Of a stretch of DNA of 64,000 bases, positions 36,351 through 49,134 are shown piece after piece. The DNA is from Coriaria nepalensis (taxonomy: Eukaryota > Streptophyta > Magnoliopsida > Cucurbitales > Coriariaceae): assembly GCA_027186245.1 (NCBI GenBank), contig CP114488.1, positions 2,554,501 through 2,618,500 on the forward strand, read 5' to 3'. Numbering within the stretch: position 1 is the stretch's first letter; each line of letters begins with the position of its first letter. Below the pieces are notes generated by a model. That model was not told the origin of the DNA. It saw only the letters and a list, made by a program, of their open reading frames with translations, and did no database searches. A program made the translations under genes and the position numbers.

Positions 36351-37895
36351 AAAGTGTCTAAAAATATTGAATTTAGATATTTGTATTGTGTAATATAATA
36401 TATATATATTTAGAATAGATTCTATTTCGAGAGAGTTTAAAAATTATTATTTTGCTAAAAGATTTTATACATTTGTCTTTTCTTATTATAGACTGAATCA
36501 ATCATAATAAATATAGAAGGTAGCAAATTTGTATTCACTTATATCTTATGTAATTTTTTTATTTTACTTCTAAAAAAATATAATCTCACGTGTTCGTAAC
36601 TAATTATATTTTTTTAATTGAGCTTAATCCAAATATTCTTGTGAAATATAAAATATTAAACTAGTACGTGCATGTATCTATATCTCTACCTAGAATGACA
36701 ATATTACTTAGTCACGCACTTCATTTTAAGATAATATATATGCGTACTTATACTAAATATAAGTCACATGTGACCATAACGAACTTATATTTAATGTAAA
36801 TATCATATATATTACAATATTTGAGAGTTAAGTCTTGAAATAATTTTATGATCAATTGCAATCCAATGTAATCATACGAAGGATTTGATTTACAATCTAA
36901 TTACAAACAAACATACTTATATATCATATACTATCTCATAGTTCTTAAATATAATATGATAACACATTTAATACATGAACATGTTAACATAATTTTAGTC
37001 ATTCATACATTATTATTATTTTTATCTTTTGATGCATGACAATACTATGTTCATGAAATTCAAACAAGTCATTAGATCTAATTTACTTTTATTTAGTTCT
37101 TTTAGCACATTTTAATTATGTCAAACTCAAGCAAACAATTAAAATCATCATCCTTTTAACTCCTTAAGAATCTTGTCAAAAATATCAACTTTATGGAAAG
37201 TTTTCTAATTGAGTCATTTCAAAAATGAAAAAAATATTATTTTAGAAAGTTTCATATTTTAGAATATCTTCTAAACATAGGAAACATGTCAAAATAAAAT
37301 TTGCAATTACATTAAATTCACCATAAACTTATTTAATGTAATTTAATTAATTTTATATTTGATATAAGAATAAAATACATATAAACAATTTATATTATTT
37401 TACTTTCTAAATATACATCAAACACATAATCCAATCATCAATTATATAATCAAAATCATATTTTAATTAACTAAATAAAATATTACATTTTAATTAATTT
37501 TAAGAAAGCGTCTAAAAACCGACCTAACCGAATTAGGATTTTTGCGACAACATTTGTCACCGCCGTCACCCCTAAGGGCAGAGCTCGCATAGCACCACCT
37601 CTCAAGCAGCACGCGCCGTCGCCTGACAATGGCGCACGCCACACATAGTAGCATTGTTGTGCATGCGATAGCCTAGCTGCGGCACCTGCCACTACTCAGT
37701 GACAACATGCCACTGCTCCAAGCCACTGTATAGGTTATCCCGAACAATAGTCTCATTTTTTGCTCGTTTCCAAAATTATCCCGATTTAAGATTTCGTTAG
37801 AAAAATACATATGACATCAAGAACATCCAAGAATAAGATCAAAACATCAAATTGAAATAATCAACATATGCTTTTCAAGTATAATCTGGCTCTAA
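36351..37895. other. AT-rich spacer with a short GC-rich patch
   Basis: This is mostly low-complexity AT DNA. A GC-rich island at about 37545-37720 carries only a chance open frame (37483-37692, minus) with no known domain. It may be internal DNA of the element whose primer site lies at 37896-37910, but no gag or pol motif was found. Confidence 0.35.
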
Positions 37896-38800
37896 TATCA
37901 CTGTTAGGAATTTATGCATACAAAGCGGCGGAGGTAATATTTAAAAAATTTCGGATCTTATCTTAAATATGCATATTCCATAAGTAAGAACGATCATACA
38001 ACATTCATATTTCACACATATAATCTCTTTATAGAAAAACACAATAAATTTCATGAATTTAAATTTTAAGTTTAGGTTAAAAGATTATCTTAATTTGATG
38101 AGCAAACTACTGCAATTCCTCTAGCAATCCGAATTGATTTAATAAATTGATAATTACTATTTTTCCCTTCTAGTCATATTATAAGTCAAATTACTATTAA
38201 AATAAAAACGATCCATTTTTCCTTTTTTCTCTGACAAATCTTAACTGAATTAGTATCAAATCATATGTATGTGACTGATTAAGTTCTACATCAGATCGGT
38301 ATGAGAATTTCATAACACTTTATAATCTTATTTAAGTCATAATTAAATTTCTTTAAAACACATTTCAAATTAAATAGTTAACTTAATAATCTTATGATTA
38401 AATGACTTAAATCTTTAAGTCAAGATTGACTTCTAGTAAAGTATCAAGACTATCCGGAAGATGAGAAGTACCATCTTCCGAAAGAACTTTCTATGACTAT
38501 ATTATATATACAATTAACGATCCTTAAATCTTGTCAATATCTCGACTCATCATAAAGTATGATTTAAATATTAAATCATAATAGATAAATTATATGAACT
38601 ATTATATTTTTAGTGAACATCAAACAATAAATTTATGGAAAAATATTTTTTCATACCATACTACTTTGCCAATGATTACTTACTTCCACATAATTGAAAA
38701 CCTTGCCTATGAAACTTACACCTTCACCAAGAACAATCCTGCATTTCTCAGTCAAAGGTGGTTTGAAACTTAAGGTTACATAACATACTGTCTCCGCTCC
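37888..38800 (-). other. Possible LTR end with degenerate tRNA-Met primer-binding site
   Basis: On the minus strand, AATTCCTAACA is followed directly by GTGATATTAGAGCCAG. The latter differs by two bases from the plant retroelement primer site TGGTATCAGAGCCAG. This suggests that DNA to the right (up to perhaps 38.7 kb) is a decayed LTR, read leftward. The opposite LTR and any coding part were not found. A C-run lies at about 38800-38815. Confidence 0.35.
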
Positions 38801-39097
38801 CCTCCCCCCCCCCACCCACGAGCACTTTTCATAATGAACATAAAATTTTGCAATGGGTAGATGTTCTTAATAATTTTATAATACAATTCGGACCAGTACA
38901 GACGAACAACATACAGCTTGTAGGCATCATGGCAGTCCCGTAAACATACATTTTAATCTCGAATAGTTGGAATTCTCACATATTCGCTACTGCAGCTGGG
39001 ATCATCCTTTTTACTAGTACAAACAATATGAAAAATAAAAGACCCGAGAAGGGAAAAAAATCGTAAACAGAGGAAAGAATCACATGAGTTCTCTTGC

Positions 39098-41396
39098 TCA
39101 CCTCACCGGCTTCTCTTTTAGAAAAGCTACGTCACTACCGGGGGTTGTGAGTAGATGATGATCCAGTTCCTCGTCTTCACTCACTGCAGACACCGAAGAT
39201 GCAATAGATCCTGACCCTTCATCATCTGTATATCATGCAAGAGGTTATAATCACTCAATTTAATTCTTTTTTTTTTGTTCATGCTTTATGGTCCAATCTA
39301 TATCACATCAAAAGATTCGGGTTCACAACAAAGACCGACTGGGATTTTAATCTTGATCTTGATATTAGCCAAGTAAGAATCTTAAGTTGTTTAGTTTCCT
39401 CTTTCATTAAGAGGGAGAAAAATACAGAATTTTAACTCAAAAATAGCTCGCACGGAGCAGTTATTCAAAAAATTTAAAAAATCTTACCAGAATATGACGG
39501 ATGATCAGGAAGATGTCTGACTGCTGTGATTTGAATGTTTTCTGGAAGAAGACAATTGCAGAAAGAGCCTGACACTTGAAAACAAAATTCAATCAGATAA
39601 AGAACATTTGCAAGAACCCGTACAAACCTCAAACACCCTTTTAATAACCCCTAAGTGGATGAATTTAGGAATAAACAGCATGTCTAGTCAAGATACATGC
39701 TCATATAAACTTAAATTTGTCACTTGCGAATATCATATTCAGAATAGGAATACAAAAGTATAGTGGCCTATTTTATTTGAATATGAAATTATGAATGTAT
39801 CCCTATGTAATAACATAAGGTGAAACAAATGACATAAAGAAAGAAACGAGTAAGATTGCATAGCTAAAGCTTTTTCAAAGAAAAGACTGCTTTACTTGAG
39901 CATTGAATACAAGAAATGACAATTTGAGAACATAAAGTTATTAGTATATCCCGACATATTGTCGCCTACAATATCAGCCAGTGAAATTATTGGTGTTCCC
40001 CCTTTAAGTGCCCTAACAACTAGTTCAAGTTTAAAAGGTAGCATGAAGAGAACAAGGATTTAGTTTCAGACCCAATCCAATGCTACAAAAAAAAATATAT
40101 GAGGTGATAAACTTGAGTAAGCTACCAAATGTATAACCAACAGAACAATCACCTACCAAGTTTTTGTAAAACCAAAAATTAAAGCAACAACAAAGAAATT
40201 CCCCACCTACACGGGCGAGGCGATTAACCCATCCAGGAATGGGCTTCCCAGTTAGTTGCATACACACTTCTTCAGTAAAATGGTTGCAATTCTTGCCAAT
40301 TAAATGATAGGCGTCCCCATGATATTTTGCAGAAAGTTGCTCCATGAATGTTTTGAATTCCGACCGAGACATATCAGTGCTGCCCAACAACACTGACTGT
40401 CTGAAGATAAAGCCAGGGCAACTTCTCGGCTCTACCTCAAACACTCCACTAGAAGGGTACTCATGTGCTCCATAGCCAAACTCCATGCCATGCACTGTGC
40501 ATCATAATTAAGTAAAGTTACTTTATAAGCTGGAACATCATCAATTTGAAACAGGAAAATAGGACATTAAAAATGAATTTTCAATTCCCAAAAAAAGATC
40601 AGGTAAGGCATTAAAAAGTCATTTTCATTTAAGTAAGACTAGAAATTTAAGAATTGAATTAGTGGGTCAGATAGTATCTACTAATTTAGTAAAATCACAT
40701 TTATCCCTCTCTAAATTCTTCTTCTTGCCTCTCCTTCTCCCATAATAGAGTATCCTTGTAATTGTACTCATTTTAATGCATTCACTCTATAATTGGATAC
40801 AATTCAACTGAATCTTTTTAATACCAACATTATACCAAGTCTATTCATGAGTGCTGTATATAAGTGTGTTTGGACTCAAGTTATTATGAAAGAATCCAAG
40901 TATATAGCCTTCTAAAGCAAACAAAAAATGAATAACCAAGGTTAGCTCCCTTGCAATCGTTTAGTGGTAAGAATAATACCAATTTGTTCAACTTATAAGA
41001 TGAATTCACTAAAAATCCTTTACTCCAATATTTTATCAATTTCCATTGTTTTTCTCAAGTCAGTAATATGCTACTCTAATACTCTCTATGTGTTGGCTCG
41101 CGTGCAAACAGAAATGGTTTAGAAATAAAATGCAAAAAAAAAAAAAAGCTATCAAATTCCTAATCTGTGTTAAAAAAATATAAAAAAAAATCCAGAACTT
41201 AACAAACTGAGAACTGTAGAATTCACATACCCTCTATACCAGAATGGAAAATTCCAAGGCCAAACCAATAGAGGTAGTTATTAACCGGCGTCAGATCATA
41301 TATATTCAGATATAACAATGCACGATCTCTTCCTCCATTGCTCTGCTCGTCTCCTTCCACAGAGCTCGAGCTCAATCTCAATGGAAACAACCGCAT
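39098..41396 (-). CDS. DeSI-like (PPPDE) cysteine isopeptidase, four coding exons
   Basis: Exons 41396-41231, 40494-40207, 39568-39488 and 39225-39098 give 220 residues with matching phases. The PPPDE fold is clear. It shows LLYLNIYDLTPVNNYLYW, the His in FHSGIEVHG (H51), the EVEPRSCPGFIFR loop, and the catalytic Cys in IGKNCNHF (C125), then GKPIPGWVNRLARVGSFCNC. H51 and C125 correspond to the His/Cys pair of DeSI-1, a deSUMOylating isopeptidase. Plant members act on SUMO or have been described as deubiquitinating, so the substrate is not certain. The acidic tail ends in FLKEKPVR. This resembles Arabidopsis At5g47310 / At4g17486. A canonical donor (GTAAGTTC, minus strand from 41811) and an acceptor four bases before the ATG indicate a 411-bp 5'UTR intron. 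Confidence 0.93.
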
Positions 41397-41400
41397 TGTA

Positions 41401-41811
41401 CTAAACCAGCACCCTCAATTTCCCAGTTTTAAGCCAAGCAATCACAACCCCATCTTCTTTCACACCAACCCTAAATTCATACCAAAGACAGTAACCCAGA
41501 TGCACTTTCTCAGTCATATCTTAACATTACAAACTAAAAACCAGAGAAATTAAATACATATAGAAATTCATATATGGCTCGTCTATTTACTCTAATGCCG
41601 ATAGACTTGCAGCAAATTAGGGGTAAACAAGAAGATAAAATAAAAACCTTCGGTGCAAGAGTATCAAAGCAACCCAAATGCATACACGTTTCGTTCAAGA
41701 GCGACGGAATAACTGTAAATCGAAGTGAAATTGACCGGAAGAAACTCTAGAAACGTTGAAATGAGCTACTGAAGGTAAAATTAGAGCAGAACAAGAAATT
41801 AAAGAACTTAC
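41401..41811 (-). other. Probable 5'UTR intron of the DeSI-like gene
   Basis: The minus strand shows CTCTC|GTAAGTTC at 41811 and GGTTTAG|TACA immediately before the start codon at 41396. Splicing would leave TACA between the junction and ATG. The opposite-strand open frame at 41338-41553 overlaps this region and is not supported. Confidence 0.5.
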
Positions 41812-42404
41812 GAGAGGATTGGGAATTTGGAAAAATATGATCAAAATCGGTAGCCAAATCGTAAATGATCGTCGAAACTGCAGAGATTAGAGCACAAAGT
41901 GGAAGATCGATGGCCTGATGGACATGGCTGGCTGTCTTTGCCTAATGGACATGGCTGGCTCGCTTTTAAATTGTATTACAAAAATACCCTTCTGATTTTT
42001 TAATTTGATTTACGTAAATGTCCTGGATTTTTTAGAGCAATGGTCCTTACTCTTTACTCGGCTACAAGTGGGTAAGATAAAGAATGTGTGAATTTATTTA
42101 TTTATTTTTATTTTATTTTAGAAAATTTTACATGAAATATATCTTCAACCTCATTTTTGGGTAAAAATGAATTGAGAGTACGAGTTATTCTAAAATATTA
42201 CCGTAGATAATTTTTACTTCATATTAAGCTACACAATCTAACCCGTCTTATAAAAAATTAATATTTCTTAAAAGCTATAACTTCTTATTTTATCTATTCT
42301 ATTTCAATTCTATTACTTTTTATGTTTAACCCTTCAACTATTTATATTTATGATTTTCACCCAACCCAACAGAACTTTCACCCTCTTCCTCTCTAGTCTC
42401 TCCT
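41812..42404. other. Promoter region of the DeSI-like gene up to the copia insertion
   Basis: It contains the probable first non-coding exon (41812 to about 41900) and upstream DNA. A short repeat GGACATGGCTGGCT occurs twice near 41920-41960. No further gene is seen. The copia 5' LTR begins at 42405. Confidence 0.4.
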
Positions 42405-42639
42405 TGATAAAGATAAGACCAAGTCAGACTCAAACATTCAAAAGCCTCCAACTTCATCTCAGAGTCTTCGAATACCAATGATCTTAGCCCAGATTTATAA
42501 GAGATAATGTTTACCATTTCTTGAATATCAAATCATGTAACTGATCTTATCCTGTAAACAGTTTACTCTATATATGCGATCTCTTGTCAGCCATTCAAGG
42601 CAGAGAGCATAACACATAATTATACCATTAGTTTCTTTA
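42405..42639 (+). repeat. 5' LTR of the copia element
   Basis: It starts TGATAAAGATAAGACC and ends TTAGTTTCTTTA, so its termini are TG..TA rather than the usual TG..CA. It contains TATATATGCG near 42573-42582, a possible TATA region. Confidence 0.95.
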
Positions 42640-42652
42640 TGGTATCAGAGCC
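42640..42652 (+). promoter_or_regulatory. Primer-binding site, initiator tRNA-Met type
   Basis: TGGTATCAGAGCC follows the 5' LTR without a gap and is complementary to the 3' end of plant initiator tRNA-Met, the usual primer for copia reverse transcription. Confidence 0.95.
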
Positions 42653-42668
42653 TTCGTGACTAACGTCA

Positions 42669-45600
42669 ATGGCATCCTCTTCCGCTTCCTCTTCCACATC
42701 TCTCTCAAACACAATTGTTACCCCTCCTAGCATCCAAAGCCTGGTTACTATCAAACTGAGTAGTGAAAACTACCTGTTATGGAAAGCTCAAATCACTCCA
42801 TATCTCAGGGGCCAACGTCTTTTTGGCTATGTCGATGGAAGTTGCCGTCAACCCACTCACCATATTTCCAACCCAGCAGCTGCTACGTCCACTACAGTCC
42901 CTCCTCTGCTTCCCAATCTAGAGTTTACTCACTGGTTTGATCAAGACCAGATTGTCTTGAGTATTCTCATGTCCTCTTTATCAGAAAACATTCTTGCCAA
43001 AGTGGTTGGCGCTACCACGTCCCGAGAGGTATGGTCTGCACTTGAAAAAATGTACTCCTCCCATTCGCGAGCTCGTCTATCAACAACTCGCCGTCAACTT
43101 TCCACTGTCACAAAGGGAGGTCTGTCCATTTCAGATTATTTTCAGACAGTAAAGTCTCTGGCCGATACCCTTGCAGCAATCGGACATCCACTTTCTGATG
43201 CAGAAATTATTTCATACCTGCTTGGTGGTCTAGATTCATCATATGACCCCATTGTTACGTCCATTCAAACAAGGGATACTCCCATGGAACTTGAAGATAT
43301 TTTTGGGCATCTCCTCAATTTTGAATTACGTCTGCAGCAACACACTCAAGTCATTACAACTCACATGGATCAATCTCATGGTCTTCCTAGTAAGCCAACT
43401 CACTCAAACCGTGCTCCATCTTACTCAAGTTCGGGTGGCCGAGGTAGGGGCCGAGGTGGTCGTCATGGATATCCTGGTAGTACTCATCGTCCAACATGCC
43501 AAATATGTGGCGAAGCTGGTCATCTAGCGGTCAAATGTTTCCATCGGTTCGACCAGGCATATCAAACCATGCCAAACAACATGTCTGCCTTTCTTACCAC
43601 ACAACATGCTCCAGCAGATATCAATTGGTATCCCGACACCAGCTCAACCAATCATCTTACCAATGATATTCAGAACTTGAATCTCCATGCCGAGTCCTAT
43701 AATGGTTTGGATCAAATTCAAGTAGGAGACGGGGCAGGTTTGGCTATAACTCACATTGGTTCTTCTAAGATCAAATCCTCACAATCTGCTTTTCATCTTC
43801 ACAATATTTTACATGTTCCACAAATTAAAAAGAACCTTATTTCTGTGAGCCAATTTACTAAAGACAATAATGTATTTATTGAATTTCACTCATCTCACTT
43901 TTTTGTGAAGGACGAGGTCACGAAGCAAATTCTTCTGCAAGGTATGCCTAAAGATGGACTCTACCCCTTCCCCTCTTCGGTCTCGCCTTCATCACCGTCT
44001 CAGTCTTTTTTATGTCAACGCGTTTCTTTGGAAGTGTGGCATCGCCGTTTGGGTCATCCCACCTATCAAACAGTCAAGCATCTTGTGTCAAAATTCTCCC
44101 TTCCAGTCTCCTCAAATAAAATACCAAGTGTTTGTTCTGCATGTCAACAAGGGAAGAGCCATCATCTTCCTTTTCCAGTTTCTCAAACTATTTCAGATTA
44201 TCCTCTAGATTTAATTTTTTCCGATGTCTGAGGTCCATCTCCTATTTTATCTACCAAAGGCAATAAATATTATGTTTCTTTTGTCGATCATTTTAGCAAA
44301 TTTGTTTGGCTCTATCCTCTTGCAAAAAAATCTGATGTATTACCCATTTTTATTCAATTTCAAAAAATGGTTGAACGTCAATTTAATCGCCGAATAAAAT
44401 GTGTTCAAACAGATTGGGGTGGTGAATTCCAAACACTTAATCGATATTTTCACAACGTAGGAATCCAACATCGTGTTTCCTGTCCTCACACCTCTCAACA
44501 AAACGGATCAGTTGAAAGGAAACATCGCCATGTTGTTGAAACGGGATTATCCTTATTATCTCAAAGTTATATCCCTAACTGTTTTTGGGATGATGCTTTC
44601 CTCATGGCAACCTATCTCATTAACCGCCTTCCAACTGCTCCTCTTGGCATCTCTCCATTTGAAAAATTATTTCACAAAGCACCCGATTTTTCTATTATGA
44701 AGATTTTCGGTTGTGTTTGCTATCCCTATCTCCGACCCTTCAACAAACACAAGTTAGACTTTAGGTCCAAAAAATGTGTCTTCATTGGCATTAGTAATCT
44801 CCACAAAAGTTACAAATGTCTTGATCCTGACTCTGGCAAAGTCTTCGTGTCCCGGCATGTAATCTTCGATGAGTCTCTGTTTCCGTTCAAACCACCCACA
44901 TCACCTTCAGTCCATACCGAAATACATTCTCAAGAGTCGTCTACTTTTCTTCCAGTTCTCATCCCATCAAACGACAAATCTACTCCTGTCGTTCGTGATA
45001 TTTCACCCGTCCCTGCTACGACGTCGCACTCGGATCACACCGAAACATCAGCTTCTCATTTATCCTCTCCCCCTGTTGAGTCAACAGTCTCGTCTCCCCT
45101 GTTTTCGTCTTCCCCATCGTCAACACCGACAGAATCTCTGGTTCCAACTTCATCTGAAGCTGCCTTGCCGACTGAACTGCCTCCGACTCGTTCTCACACG
45201 ATGATCACCCGCTCACAGAACAATATTGTGCAGCCCAAACAGTATCTTGATGGCACTACTAGGTACCCTCTACCCACTGCTCTGCTCGCAGTTTCCACCA
45301 TTCCCACTGATCCCACATGCTTCTCTGAAGCCCATAAATTTCCAGAATGGCGTGAGGCCATGGATGCAGAATTTTCGGCTCTCATGAAGCAAGGTACGTG
45401 GTCCTTAGTTCCCTATGAAGCTGGCATGAACTTGGTTGGAAACAAATGGGTTTACAAAACAAAAATCCACTCTGATGGCACGCCTGAACGACGGAAGGCC
45501 CGTCTAGTTGCGAAGGGCTATCATCAACAGCAAGGGTTAGATTATGATGATACTTTCAGTCCGGTCATCAAGCCAACAACCATTCGGATGGTTCTCAGTC

Positions 45601-46958
45601 ACGCCGTATCTCACTCTTGGCTTGTTCATCAGATAGACATAAGCAATGCTTTCCTTCATGGTTTTCTATCTGAAGTTGTTCAAATGCAACAACCAGTGGG
45701 TTATGTCCATCCTCAATATCCCACCCACGTTTGTAAGTTGCATAAGGCGTTATACGGATTAAAACAAGCCCCGCGAGCTTGGTTCTCACGTCTCAATGAC
45801 AAATTGGTGGATCTCGGGTTTATTAACTCTCAGTCAGATAACTCTCTATTTGTTTATGCTTCGGACTCACTTACTATGTATGTACTGGTATATGTCGATG
45901 ACATTTTAATCACCGGTTCACATCAAGGTGCCATCACTGATCTCCTTGCCCAGCTCAACTGTGACTTTGCAGTAAAAGACTTGGGGCCAGTAAATTATTT
46001 TTTAGGCGTGGAGGTTGTCTCAGTATCCGGGGGTCTCCTTCTTTCTCAGAGACAATACATTCTCAATCTATTGAAACGCACTAACATGCTAGAGGCTAAG
46101 CCAGTGTCTTCTCCCATGTCCTCCTCACAGCAGTTGTCTCTTTTTGATGGCAACCCGTGTTCTGATGAAACTTTATTCCGAAGCGTGGTGGGAGCCCTTC
46201 AGTACCTATCGCTTACTCGCCCAGACATATCCTTTGCAGTGAACAAAGTGTGCCAATTTATGCACAAGCCAACAGACATCCACTGGACAGCCGTTAAACG
46301 CATACTAAGGTATCTTAAATTTTTCTGTTGATTTTGGCTTACTGATCAAACCCAGCTCCTCCACACACAACTTTCAGTTTACTCCGATGCTGATTGGGCT
46401 GGCTCACCTGACGACCGCAAATCAACTTCTGGCTACTGCATCTACTATAGTCACAACCTCATTTCATGGAGCTCCAAAAAGCAGCCCACCATGGCTCGAT
46501 CAAGCACCGAGACCGAATATCGCGCTGTTGCCCATGCTACTGCCGAGACTTTATGGTTATTATCCTTGCTTCGGGAACTTCAGATTTTTATTCCTTCTCG
46601 ACCAGTGCTATGGTGTGACAACATAGGCGCAACTTATTTGGCTGCTAATCCTGTCTTTCATGCACGTACCAAGCACGTAGAAATAGATTATCACTTCGTC
46701 CGCGAAAAAGTTCATAATAAGTCATTGGATGTTCGGTTCCTATCTAGCAAGGATCAAATTGCTAATGTGCTCACTAAACCACTGATTTCTGGACGTTTCT
46801 CCCATCTGCGCGACAAGCTCAACGTGCGACCTCTCCCGTTGAACTTGCAGGGGCGTGATAAAGATAAGACCAAGTCAGACTCAAACATTCAAAAGCCTCC
46901 AACTTCATCCCAGAGTCTTCGGATACCAACGATCTCAGCCCAGATTTATAGGAGATAA
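42669..46958 (+). pseudogene. Copia gag-pol polyprotein, broken by one stop and two frameshifts
   Basis: The frame opens at ATG 42669 with a gag N-terminus (LVTIKLSSENYLLWKAQI). It shows a CX2CX4HX4C knuckle (CQICGEAGHLAVKC) near 43498-43540, protease text WYPDTSSTNH, the integrase HHCC finger (WHRRLGH .. CSACQQGK), the core with QTDWGGEF and NGSVERKH, reverse transcriptase with YVDDILITG near 45895, and RNase H with [16 protein letters not shown] and [15 protein letters not shown] premature TGA lies at 44229-44231 within the integrase, where a tryptophan codon is usual. At about 46320 a few bases are missing after LRYLK, and near 46363 two extra bases return the frame, so a short stretch is out of frame. 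The last part of the frame runs about 100 bases into the 3' LTR. The protease motif has Ser where Asp-Thr/Ser-Gly is normal. Confidence 0.93.
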
Positions 46959-47090
46959 TGTTTACCATTTCTTGAATATCAAATAATGTAACTGATCTTA
47001 TCCTGTAAACAGTTTACTTTATATATGTGATCTCTTGTCAGCCATTCAAGGCAGAGAGCATAACACAGAATTATACAATTAGTTTCTTTA
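46856..47090 (+). repeat. 3' LTR of the copia element
   Basis: It has the same length as the 5' LTR with 10 substitutions and no indels by eye. It is preceded by TTGCAGGGGCG, the probable polypurine tract. Confidence 0.95.
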
Positions 47091-49100
47091 CTCCCTTCTT
47101 CGCTGCACCATCATCTCTTTCTTTCTTATCAGCTCAATCCGTTGGTATTAGTGATAGAGTTAAATTTGATGTGTACAGTATTTGTTTATGTACCCGCTCA
47201 TTGACGTAAGTTTCTTTCCGGGTCACGGTCTTCCCCAACAGGCCCAACCCGATTCATTCGTAAGTCTTCCATTGGACCCGTTCTCATCTGCCTTCCACCA
47301 GCTGCGGCGGAGCTTTTCCGAGCTCCTGTTTTGAAGATAAGGAGTGGGTTAAAAATGGTGTGAGAGATAGGGAGAGGGAAAGGGTTAGAACAGTAGAACA
47401 ACAGAAGAAAGGAAAGACTAGAGGGGAAGAGAGCGAAAGTTTTGTGGAGGCGGCAGCGATGGAGGTGACTGTTGTGGTGGTAATGGTTGAAAAAAAATAG
47501 AATAGTTTAAAAAAATATTAATTTTTATTAAGATTGTGTGGCTACTTCCTATTGGTTCCTACCTAAAGATGAGATGGTAAATGTGTTTCATGTGAGAACC
47601 GGAGCCAACCATATGGTAAGAGTTCGCTCCCGCAGTAGTAGAGTAATGATAGATTATCAAAGTTTTTTATAATAAATAAATAATATATATAAATTTTTAA
47701 ATATATAATTAAATAAAAATTAGGGGTAAAATTATATAAAATGTTTGTAAAATTTTAAATAATGAGAGGCAAAATTAAAATTTTCGAAAGTTGGTGGGCG
47801 TTTACCTTCCCTATTGTCCTTAACGTAAATCTGCCCCTAAAAAATAAGAAATAATATAAGTTAAATTATTATTTTTATTCCTCCATTTATACGATTTTAC
47901 AAGTTTCATCTCTTAATTTAGTTTAATTATTTTTCATCCTCTAACTTTTATTTTTATACTATTTTAATTCTTAAAAATGAAAATAAAAAACAATTTCTTA
48001 AGATATTTAGAAACTTTCCCCTTTTAACTTTTCTTAGATATAATTTCACCCCTACTTCTTCCTTTAAACACCTCTCTTATAGATGTTGTCACCTGTCGCT
48101 GCCGCAATTCTGTTATTGCCGGCACCCCAACTCTAGAGGAGACAACGGAGGAGGAAGTAAAGCATACCAGAGGACAAAGAAGAAGCAATGTAGAAATTAG
48201 AGATTCATGAAAACCAGTCAAATTGAATCCTAAGTCCATAAAATAACTTTTCAGAGAATTGCACATACTGAGTCAGTATTAGTATTTACTCATTTAACAA
48301 AAAAAGAGCAAAATTTTACTAAAAGCATTTTATACGTCAAAATGAAAAAATGAGACCATTGAGGCAAACAAGAAAGATGGGTGAGGCTGAAGTAAGTGAT
48401 GCCAAACTTGACAAGACCAAGCTGAAGAATACCGGATTGGGCGAGGCAAGATTAATGAGCTGAACCCGTTTCGGGCTGAACCGGCCCTCAATCAACTTTC
48501 CGAGTGAATTTTGCTTTGAAGGTGCTTATTATTAATCCCCAAAAAATAAGAGTTCATTGCACAAAGAAACATTCTTAAGAAGGAAAAGGAAGCCAACAAG
48601 AAAGGCAAACAAACACAAAGAAACTAACAGCAAAACAAAGAAAGCAAAGAAAACCAATAAAATAATGTGGTTGTTTAAAAAATAAAAACAATTGAATTTT
48701 GGTTTCTGAATAATTAAATTAGATATAGGCAGAATAATTAAATATTTAGGGGTCAGTACTTTAAATTCTAAAGTTAAGCATCGAATTTTATAATCTAAAG
48801 TCCTATAAAGTACTATGATGTGAAACGAAGTTCAATTGTTTCTTGTGTGACTAATAAAATTATGAATAAAGTACGTATTTTTTAAAATTAGAGAAAACTT
48901 AAATCTAATCAAGATCACAATTTTTATCGGAGTATGTGTGTATTTTTTTAAAAAAATATTAAAATCAAATCAAATAAATATTCTTAATTTAATAAATTGT
49001 TTTATAGAAAATTAAATGAATTTTATTTCGAATTAAAAAAATATGAGTTTCATTTATAATTTATTAATAAATTTTAAAAGCTTGTGTATATTTTTTTAAC
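47091..49100. other. Intergenic DNA, no supported gene
   Basis: Open frames such as 47198-47401 and 48024-48266 on the minus strand show no domain. The DNA becomes AT-rich after 47650. Without the copia element, 47091 would join 42404. Confidence 0.45.
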
Positions 49101-49134
49101 TTTAAAATCTGATTAAATAAATATTATTACAATT

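Larger units (their letters stand above)
42405..47090 (+). mobile_element. Nearly complete Ty1/copia LTR retrotransposon (4,686 bp)
   Basis: The element has two 235-bp LTRs in direct orientation, a primer-binding site right after the 5' LTR, one gag-pol reading frame in domain order gag-protease-integrase-reverse transcriptase-RNase H, and a G-rich tract just before the 3' LTR. Flanks are CTCCT (42400-42404) and CTCCC (47091-47095), a 5-bp target duplication with one mismatch. The integrase-before-RT order defines copia. Short LTRs and the gag type suggest the Ale/Retrofit lineage, but that is inference. The LTRs differ at 10 of 235 positions by my count, so the insertion is fairly young. It cannot act on its own because of breaks in the reading frame. 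Confidence 0.95.

Noticed and set aside
37483..37692. GC-rich minus-strand frame of 69 codons
   Set aside because: Compositionally distinct, but no domain or splice context was found; it could be retroelement interior.
41338..41553. Plus-strand frame starting MLCSSPST
   Set aside because: Antisense to the first coding exon and 5'UTR intron of the DeSI-like gene; no conserved motif.
48024..48266. Minus-strand frame of 80 codons
   Set aside because: No domain, in AT-rich intergenic DNA.
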